Positions 21,401-25,772 of a DNA stretch of 25,772 nucleotides are shown here, piece after piece; position 1 is the first letter of the stretch; the number at the start of each line of letters is the position of its first letter. Source of the stretch: DATAES01 sp036493595 (GTDB lineage: Bacteria > Actinomycetota > Acidimicrobiia > Acidimicrobiales > JACDCH01); NCBI GenBank assembly GCA_036493595.1, contig DASXPN010000110.1, positions 1 through 25,772 on the forward strand. Reading direction: 5' to 3'. The position numbers and the translations under genes are program-made. The notes under the pieces are model-generated. The model ran no database searches and was not told the DNA's origin. It was given only the letters and a program-made list of their open reading frames with translations.

Positions 21401-21436
21401 GGGCTTCCGACCCGTCCTAGGACGGGGTTCGCAGCC
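21401..21436. terminator. Hairpin at convergent junction, with perfect 16-nt palindrome
   Basis: CCCGTCCTAGGACGGG (21411-21426) is perfectly self-complementary, and the flanks 21401-21410 and 21427-21436 extend the stem imperfectly. The stop codon of the minus-strand gene (21417-21419) sits in the CTAG loop. It separates the DsbA-like gene from the convergent small gene and could terminate both. Confidence 0.55.
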
Positions 21437-21659
21437 GCGCCGCCTCGGAGTGCTCGAAGTCGGCTCGCTGGTCGAGCCGGGCCGCGTGCCCGAGCAGACG
21501 TGCGGTCTTGTCGGGCGTAGTCACCCCTTCGGCCATCGACCGATAGGTGGCTGCCAGCCGCTCCAAGGTGCACGCGACTGACTCGGCCACATCTGCGCAG
21601 CGACCGGCCGAATCCGCAACCCGGCGGTGTGCCAGTCCGGAGTCACGGTCCCAGTCCAC
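21417..21659 (-). CDS. Small helical hypothetical protein
   Basis: 80 residues from GTG 21659, with GGGA about 6 nt upstream; GTG 21677 or TTG 21692 would give longer forms. MDWDRDSGLAHRRVADSAGRC, then CADVAESVACTLERLAATYRSMAEG and ARLLGHAARLDQRADFEHSEAARLR, form two or three amphipathic helices with no membrane segment. Similar small Ala/Arg/Glu-rich proteins of unknown function occur widely in actinobacteria. It stands alone, convergent with the DsbA-like gene and divergent from WS/DGAT. No function proposed. Confidence 0.62.
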   Translation of the reverse strand: MDWDRDSGLAHRRVADSAGRCADVAESVACTLERLAATYRSMAEGVTTPDKTARLLGHAARLDQRADFEHSEAARLRTPS

Positions 21660-21787
21660 TATCGTCCCATACCCCACGAGGACCGGTCCCAAACGACTCT
21701 ATGGGCGCATATGTCGCGGTGCGTCGTCGCGCCGCCCTGGGATGGTCCGCATCGGGTCTCTCGTGCGGCGTCGAGCGACAGATCCGC

Positions 21788-21817
21788 TTGAGAACCGCGC
21801 CTCGCGGGGACTAACCC
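21788..21817 (+). promoter_or_regulatory. Promoter of the WS/DGAT gene, leaderless spacing
   Basis: TTGAGA (21788-21793) and TAACCC (21812-21817) are 18 nt apart, followed by 7 nt and ATG 21825. The -35 matches the consensus at 5 of 6 positions. This is among the clearest promoters in the window. Confidence 0.58.
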
Positions 21818-21824
21818 TGACGTG

Positions 21825-23282
21825 ATGGCGACCACCACGAGGCCGGTGCTCGGCGAGCGGCGCATGAGCGACGTCGAAGCGTTGATGTGGAACCTCGAGA
21901 AGGATCCGTATCTCGCTTCGTCGTTCTGCAACGTGACCATTCTCGATCAGCCCCCTGATCCCGATCGGCTGCGAGCGCGGATGCTGCACGCGGTCGACGT
22001 CGTGCCCCGGCTGCGCCAGCGGGTCGTCCCCGCGCTCGGCCGGCTCGCACCGCCCGAGTGGCACGAGGATCCCGACTTCGACATCGACTTCCACGTCCGC
22101 CACATCGCGCTGCCGCAGCCGGGTACCGAGCGGGTCCTGTACGACCTCGCGGCCGTGCTGGCGGCCGCACCCCTCGATCGCACCCGCCCGCTGTGGGAGT
22201 TCACGATCGTCGACGGGCTCGAGGGCGGGCGGTCGGCGCTCCTGCAGAAGATCCACCACACGATCACCGACGGCGAGGGCGGTGTGCGGATGTCGGCGGA
22301 GTTCCTCGACTTCAGCCGCGAAGGTCAACCCGACGCCGAGCCGACAGTCGCGGAGACCGCGACCGATCGCGCCGCGGACGCGGGTGCGGGAGGCGCGCAC
22401 GACACGGCCGCTGAACCTCCGCCCGGCAACCTGCTCGGCACTGCGATCGAAACCGCTTCGCACAACCTTCGCCGCCAACTCGGGCTCGGGCGGCGTGCGG
22501 CGGAGAGTGCGATCGATCTCGCCCGCCATCCGCAGCGCATCCCGGCGGCGGGACTCGAGGCGGTCGCGGTCGCGCAGTCACTCGCCCGCCAGCTCGCCGT
22601 CACCGACCACGCACATTCGTCGTTGTGGACGCAGCGCTCGCTCCGCCGCCGGTTCGAGGTGCTGCGCATCCCACTGGACGAGACCAAGCGCGCCGCGAAA
22701 GCGCTCGGCGGAAGCGTGAACGACTTGTTCGTCGCCGGCGCGGCCGGAGGTGCCGGCGCGTATCACCGGGCGAAGGGTGCCGACGTCGAAGAGCTCCGCA
22801 TCTCGATGCCGGTGTCGACCCGCAGCGATCGATCGATGGGCGGCAACGCGTTCACGCCGGCACGACTGCTCGTGCCCGCGGGGATGAAGGATCCCGCCGA
22901 GCGCTTCGCCGCGCTACGCGAGCGATTGACGGCGACCAAGGCAGAACGGTCGTTGTCGATGGCGGGCGCGTTCGCCGGCGTCGTCAACATGTTGCCGACA
23001 TCGATGCTCGTGCGCATCACACGCCAGCAGGTCGAGACCGTGGACTTCGCGACGTCGAACGTGCGCGGCGCACCGTTCGATCTCTACGTCGGCGGAGCCA
23101 AGATCCTGGCGAACTACCCGATGGGCCCCACCGGGGGCACTGCCTTCAACTTGACGTTGTTGTCATCGGGCGGTTGGCTCGACATGGGAGCCAACATCGA
23201 CACCGCCGCAGTCGAGGACCCTGAACTCTTGCGGCAGTGCCTCGAAGGGGCCTACGCGGAGCTTCTCGCCGCGGGGTCGTGA
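21825..23282 (+). CDS. Wax ester synthase / diacylglycerol acyltransferase (WS/DGAT family)
   Basis: 485 residues. The acyl-transfer motif HHxxxDG is present as KIHHTITDGEGG with His144, His145 and Asp149. The other family blocks are RRMSDVEALMWNLEKDP (12-28), RPLWEFTIVDGLEGGR (121-136), GGSVNDLFVAGAAGG, and the SNVRGAPFDLYVGGAKI region near the C-terminus. It joins an acyl-CoA to diacylglycerol or a fatty alcohol, making storage triacylglycerol or wax ester at the membrane or lipid droplet. A Glu/Asp/Ala-rich linker (about 163-200) divides the two halves. It is transcribed alone from its own promoter. The acyl-CoA synthetase and dehydrogenase genes elsewhere in the window share its acyl-CoA pool. 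Confidence 0.92.
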   Translation: MATTTRPVLGERRMSDVEALMWNLEKDPYLASSFCNVTILDQPPDPDRLRARMLHAVDVVPRLRQRVVPALGRLAPPEWHEDPDFDIDFHVRHIALPQPGTERVLYDLAAVLAAAPLDRTRPLWEFTIVDGLEGGRSALLQKIHHTITDGEGGVRMSAEFLDFSREGQPDAEPTVAETATDRAADAGAGGAHDTAAEPPPGNLLGTAIETASHNLRRQLGLGRRAAESAIDLARHPQRIPAAGLEAVAVAQSLARQLAVTDHAHSSLWTQRSLRRRFEVLRIPLDETKRAAKALGGSVNDLFVAGAAGGAGAYHRAKGADVEELRISMPVSTRSDRSMGGNAFTPARLLVPAGMKDPAERFAALRERLTATKAERSLSMAGAFAGVVNMLPTSMLVRITRQQVETVDFATSNVRGAPFDLYVGGAKILANYPMGPTGGTAFNLTLLSSGGWLDMGANIDTAAVEDPELLRQCLEGAYAELLAAGS

Positions 23283-23286
23283 CCCC

Positions 23287-23538
23287 TCAGTTGGCGGCGG
23301 GCTCGCGCGGGGCGCTGAGCAGGGTGCGGACGTCGAGAAGCAGATCCGCGACCTCGTCAGTGGACACGAGCTCTCGGTGGAGCATCTCGCCCAGGCCGCG
23401 ATCGATGATCGCAAGGGCTTCGGTGATCACGTCGAGTTCTCGGGTCTCTGTCATCCGTTTCTCCAGCAGCTCCACCATCATGGCGGAGAAATTGTTCGTC
23501 TGTGTTGGCCCACCATACCCAGCCGTCGTGTCCGCCAA
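23287..23538 (-). CDS. Small hypothetical protein
   Basis: 83 residues from TTG 23538, or 65 or fewer from ATG codons near 23484. The part MMVELLEKRMTETRELDVITEALAIIDRGLGEMLHRELVSTDEVADLLLDVRTLL is two amphipathic helices; the first 19 residues of the long form are Gly/Thr-rich and may not be translated. No family recognised. It is convergent with WS/DGAT, 4 bp apart. Reasonable codon use and a clean helical pattern are the only support. Confidence 0.5.
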   Translation of the reverse strand: MADTTAGYGGPTQTNNFSAMMVELLEKRMTETRELDVITEALAIIDRGLGEMLHRELVSTDEVADLLLDVRTLLSAPREPAAN

Positions 23539-23606
23539 GCGTCATCTCTGTTTCGCCAAGGCGACAAACGTCACCTGCCCCCGCGAATCGGGACGCTTGC
23601 GCCGGT

Positions 23607-23621
23607 TAGCGTCTCGGCCCC
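23607..23621 (+). promoter_or_regulatory. Candidate -10 before LLM gene
   Basis: TAGCGT (23607-23612) is 9 nt before ATG 23622, which has no Shine-Dalgarno sequence. No good -35. Confidence 0.35.
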
Positions 23622-24647
23622 ATGAGTGCCGAGACCGCTGTTGCCCGCCCTGAGGCCTACGGAGTCACCTTCGCCAGCCTGATGGGGCTCGGACCACCGC
23701 TGGCCCCGAAAGTGGCCGCGGTCGCGGCCGAACTCGGCTACACGCAGTTCTGGACGGCCGAGACCACAGGACCGGAGGCCTTCTCGGTGCTGGCCGCCGC
23801 CGGGGCCGCCGCGCCGGGCCTCGGGCTCGGCACCGGCGTCCTCGCCTTGCAACTGCGCACGCCCATGGTCGTCGCGATGGCGGGTGCGACGTTGCAGTCG
23901 CTGCATCCCGAGTCCGACATCGTGCTCGGCGTCGGCATCTCCTCGCCGGTGGTCACCGAACGCTGGCACGGCGTTCCGTACGGCGACCGTCCGCTCGCGC
24001 ACACACGCGAGTACGTGACGCTGCTGCAGGAGTGTCTCGCCGGCGACAGCGTCACGTTCAAGGGCGACTTCTTCGAGTGCAGCCGCTTCCGTCTCGGCGT
24101 CCGTCTCGGCGAGCGCAGACCGAAGGTCGTGATCGGCGCGCTCAACCCATTGATGTTGCGACTCGCCGGCGAAGTGGCCGACGGTGTGTTGCTCAACTAC
24201 CTACCTGCGTCGCACGTTGCATGGTCGGTCGAGCAAGTGCGCGCCGGTGAAGTGGCGGCGGGACGACCGGAAGGCTCAACCACCATCTACGCGTACGTCC
24301 ATCTCGGTGTGGCCGCGCGCAAAGACGGCATCGAGCCGGCGCGGCGCGACCTCTTCTCCTACGCCGTCGTCGACGCGTACGCGCGCAACTTCGAGCGAGC
24401 GGGATTCAGCGACGTCGTTGCCGCGGTGCGCGAGCGTCACGGCGCCGGCGACCGCGACGGCGCGCTCGCGGCCGTCAGCGACGACTTCGTGGATGCGATC
24501 GACATCATGGGTGACGCCGCCCACGTGCGGGCGAGCATGCAGTCGTACGTGGACGGCGGCGTCGACGTCCCGATCCTCATGCCGCTGCCATGGGGCCCCG
24601 ATCGCTGGACCGTCATCGACGAGACGCTGCGCGCAGCCATCGCCTGA
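23622..24647 (+). CDS. LLM-class (F420-dependent-type) oxidoreductase, second copy
   Basis: 341 residues with the luciferase-like barrel: YGVTFASLMGLG, GYTQFWTAETTGPEAFS, LGLGTGVLALQLRTPMVVAMAGATLQSL, DIVLGVGISSPVVTERWHGVPYGDRPLAHTREYV, PKVVIGALNPLMLRLAGEVADGVLLNYLP, and a C-terminal DAIDIMGDAAHVRASMQSYVDGGVDVPILMPL. The block ERWHGVPYGDRPLAHTRE matches EGWHGVPYDKPLARTRE in the LLM protein at 7875-8918, so the two are paralogues of one subgroup. In actinobacteria F420 is the expected cofactor. It is followed 20 bp later by an SDR gene. Substrate unknown. Confidence 0.88.
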   Translation: MSAETAVARPEAYGVTFASLMGLGPPLAPKVAAVAAELGYTQFWTAETTGPEAFSVLAAAGAAAPGLGLGTGVLALQLRTPMVVAMAGATLQSLHPESDIVLGVGISSPVVTERWHGVPYGDRPLAHTREYVTLLQECLAGDSVTFKGDFFECSRFRLGVRLGERRPKVVIGALNPLMLRLAGEVADGVLLNYLPASHVAWSVEQVRAGEVAAGRPEGSTTIYAYVHLGVAARKDGIEPARRDLFSYAVVDAYARNFERAGFSDVVAAVRERHGAGDRDGALAAVSDDFVDAIDIMGDAAHVRASMQSYVDGGVDVPILMPLPWGPDRWTVIDETLRAAIA

Positions 24648-24655
24648 GTTCCCAC

Positions 24656-24667
24656 TACCTTCGCTAC
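24656..24667 (+). promoter_or_regulatory. Candidate -10 with leaderless spacing before SDR
   Basis: TACCTT (24656-24661) is followed by 6 nt and GTG 24668. It is the same hexamer as at 12249, before another SDR gene. No Shine-Dalgarno sequence. Confidence 0.38.
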
Positions 24668-25459
24668 GTGGAGCTGAACGGCAAGGTCATCGTCGTCACC
24701 GGCGGCGCGAACGGCATAGGTCGCGCCCTGTGTCGCCGGTTCGCCGCGGAACAACCGCACGGCGTAGTGGTGGTCGACCGCGACGGTGAAGGGGTGCAAG
24801 CGGTGGCCGCCGAGCTCGGCGAGGTGGCGCTCGGACTCACTGCCGACGTCAGCGTCGAGGCCGACATCGTCAACGTCGTCGAGCAGACCGAGCAACGTTT
24901 CGGTCCCATCGATCTGTTCTGTTCGAATGCCGGCATCGGCGGTGGAGGTGGCATCGAGGCACCCGACGAGGTGTGGCACTCCATCTGGGAGATCAACGTG
25001 CTCGCCCACGTCTTCGCGGCGCGGGCGGTGCTGCCGTCGATGCTGGCGAGAGGTGAGGGCTACCTCCTCAACACTGCGTCCGCCGCCGGCCTGCTCACCA
25101 ACATCGGCAACGCTCCGTACACAGCCACGAAGCACGCGGCCGTCGGTCTCGCCGAATGGCTCTCGATCACCTACGGCGACCGCGGCATCAAGGTGTCGTG
25201 CCTGTGCCCGCAAGGCGTCCGCACCAACATGCTGCTCGGCTCGCCGGGCGATCCCTCCACCGAGGTCGTGCTCGCGCAGGGCGCGATCGAACCGGAGCAA
25301 CTCGCAGACTCCGTCGTCGAAGGCCTGCGGGCCGAATCGTTCCTGATCCTGCCGCACCCTGAGGTGTCCGAGTACGTGCGCCGCAAGGCGGAGGATCCCG
25401 ACCGCTGGCTCGCCGGAATGCGGCGGCTGCAGCAACGCATCAGGGAGGCCCTGTCTTGA
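24668..25459 (+). CDS. Short-chain dehydrogenase/reductase (classical SDR)
   Basis: 263 residues from GTG 24668. The N-terminus MELNGKVIVVTGGANGIGRAL carries TGGANGIG. Then come VVVDRD (Asp after beta-2, suggesting NAD), SNAGIG instead of NNAG, and the active site LLNTASAAGLLTNIGNAPYTATKHAAVG with Ser, Tyr and Lys in the standard spacing. The C-terminus shows the usual SDR substrate loop (CPQGVRTNMLLGSPGD). Substrate not identifiable; the LLM gene 20 bp upstream and other redox genes suggest a related catabolic step. The stop overlaps the start of the next gene (TTGA). Confidence 0.88.
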   Translation: MELNGKVIVVTGGANGIGRALCRRFAAEQPHGVVVVDRDGEGVQAVAAELGEVALGLTADVSVEADIVNVVEQTEQRFGPIDLFCSNAGIGGGGGIEAPDEVWHSIWEINVLAHVFAARAVLPSMLARGEGYLLNTASAAGLLTNIGNAPYTATKHAAVGLAEWLSITYGDRGIKVSCLCPQGVRTNMLLGSPGDPSTEVVLAQGAIEPEQLADSVVEGLRAESFLILPHPEVSEYVRRKAEDPDRWLAGMRRLQQRIREALS

Positions 25460-25772
25460 ATCGTGTTGCCCGGCTGCTGGCCGCGATCGCGATCGTCGCC
25501 GCGCCGTTGCTCTTCTTCACGGCGCCACCCGCCGCCGCGGACGGTTGCGACTGGACGGCGACGGACACCGACGCCACCGTCAACCCGGATGCATCCATGG
25601 ACGTCGTCGAGCACGTGACCTACGACTTCACCGGCACGTGCCACGGCGGCATCCGCCAGCTCAACCTGTCCGGGGGCGGCACCGACGACACGGTCGGCGC
25701 GACCCAGTACACGATCTCGCCGATCACGGTCACCGAGAACGGCGAGCCCTCGCCCATCGCGCAGCAGGGCCC
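25456..25772 (+). CDS. DUF2207-type secreted/membrane protein, N-terminal part (3' end outside window)
   Basis: The frame is open from TTG 25456 to the window end (105 codons seen). TTG overlaps the SDR stop as TTGA. Residues 1-28 (basic NRVARLL, then a hydrophobic run ending APPAAA) form a signal peptide. After ADGCDWTATD, the segment VNPDASMDVVEHVTYDFTGTCHGGIRQL matches the start of DUF2207, a domain of predicted membrane proteins whose extracytoplasmic beta-rich part precedes transmembrane helices. Two cysteines (CDW, TCHG) may pair outside the cell. Function unknown in the family. Confidence 0.8.
   Translation, partial: MNRVARLLAAIAIVAAPLLFFTAPPAAADGCDWTATDTDATVNPDASMDVVEHVTYDFTGTCHGGIRQLNLSGGGTDDTVGATQYTISPITVTENGEPSPIAQQG

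Noticed and set aside
23540..23573. Repeats near the LLM promoter: TCGCC-AA-GGCGA (23553-23564) and two copies of CGTCA
   Set aside because: Short elements that arise easily in GC-rich DNA; no regulator gene next to them.
1..25772. CRISPR arrays, tRNA or rRNA genes, riboswitches, phage-defence or secretion clusters
   Set aside because: No regularly spaced repeats, cloverleaf or known leader structures were recognised, and almost all sequence is assigned to ordinary metabolic, regulatory or small hypothetical genes.

Overview
The window is high-GC, densely packed bacterial chromosome. The gene set points to an actinobacterium, and my inference is an Acidimicrobiia-type lineage. It holds an actinobacterial NucS C-terminus, two LLM-class (F420-type) oxidoreductases, a geranylgeranyl/menaquinone-reductase-like flavoprotein, a WS/DGAT acyltransferase and many FadD/FadE/SDR/MaoC lipid genes. 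Nearly every base is coding. I see no rRNA, tRNA, CRISPR array, transposase or phage gene.

Layout. 1-297: end of nucS. 311-2965 (-): an overlapping SDR > alpha/beta-hydrolase > MaoC-hydratase operon that looks like a split peroxisomal-MFE2-type beta-oxidation module. 3038-4750 (+): membrane-anchored VanW protein. 4803-7723 (+): ABM-like protein, ArsR regulator plus SRPBCC protein, cupin, and a GGR-type flavoprotein, ended by a GC-rich hairpin at 7794-7850. 7875-10491 (-): acyl-CoA dehydrogenase > small SH3-like protein > LLM oxidoreductase. 10637-14300 (+), divergent from it: FadD19-like acyl-CoA synthetase > second MFE2-type SDR > second acyl-CoA dehydrogenase, followed by a 23-codon stump of a further SDR and a 42-residue CxxC microprotein. 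14577-16944 (-): TetR > AhpD/CMD-like protein > QW-repeat-like protein. 16960-18896 (+), divergent: alkylsulfatase-like metallo-beta-lactamase and a membrane-anchored FKBP. 18920-19345 (-): SnoaL/NTF2-like protein. 19374-21390 (+): RecB-like Fe-S nuclease, PAP2 phosphatase, DsbA-like protein. 21417-21659 (-): small helical protein. 21825-23282 (+): WS/DGAT. 23287-23538 (-): small protein. 23622-25772 (+): LLM oxidoreductase, SDR, and the start of a DUF2207 protein that runs off the window.

Functionally the region is dominated by acyl-CoA and lipid chemistry: activation (FadD), dehydrogenation (two FadE-like proteins), hydration (MaoC), 3-hydroxyacyl dehydrogenation (two SDRs), storage (WS/DGAT), and possible sulfate-ester cleavage (MBL). 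The substrate cannot be read from sequence. FadD and SDR resemblance to steroid side-chain or branched-chain degradation enzymes makes such a substrate plausible.

The most informative non-coding pattern is a recurrent TANNNT-like -10 hexamer placed about 6-10 nt before start codons that mostly lack a Shine-Dalgarno sequence. This suggests that many genes here are transcribed as leaderless mRNAs, sometimes with the -10 built on the stop codon of the preceding gene. The least explained interval is 14297-14573, which holds the SDR stump and the predicted leaderless CxxC microprotein.
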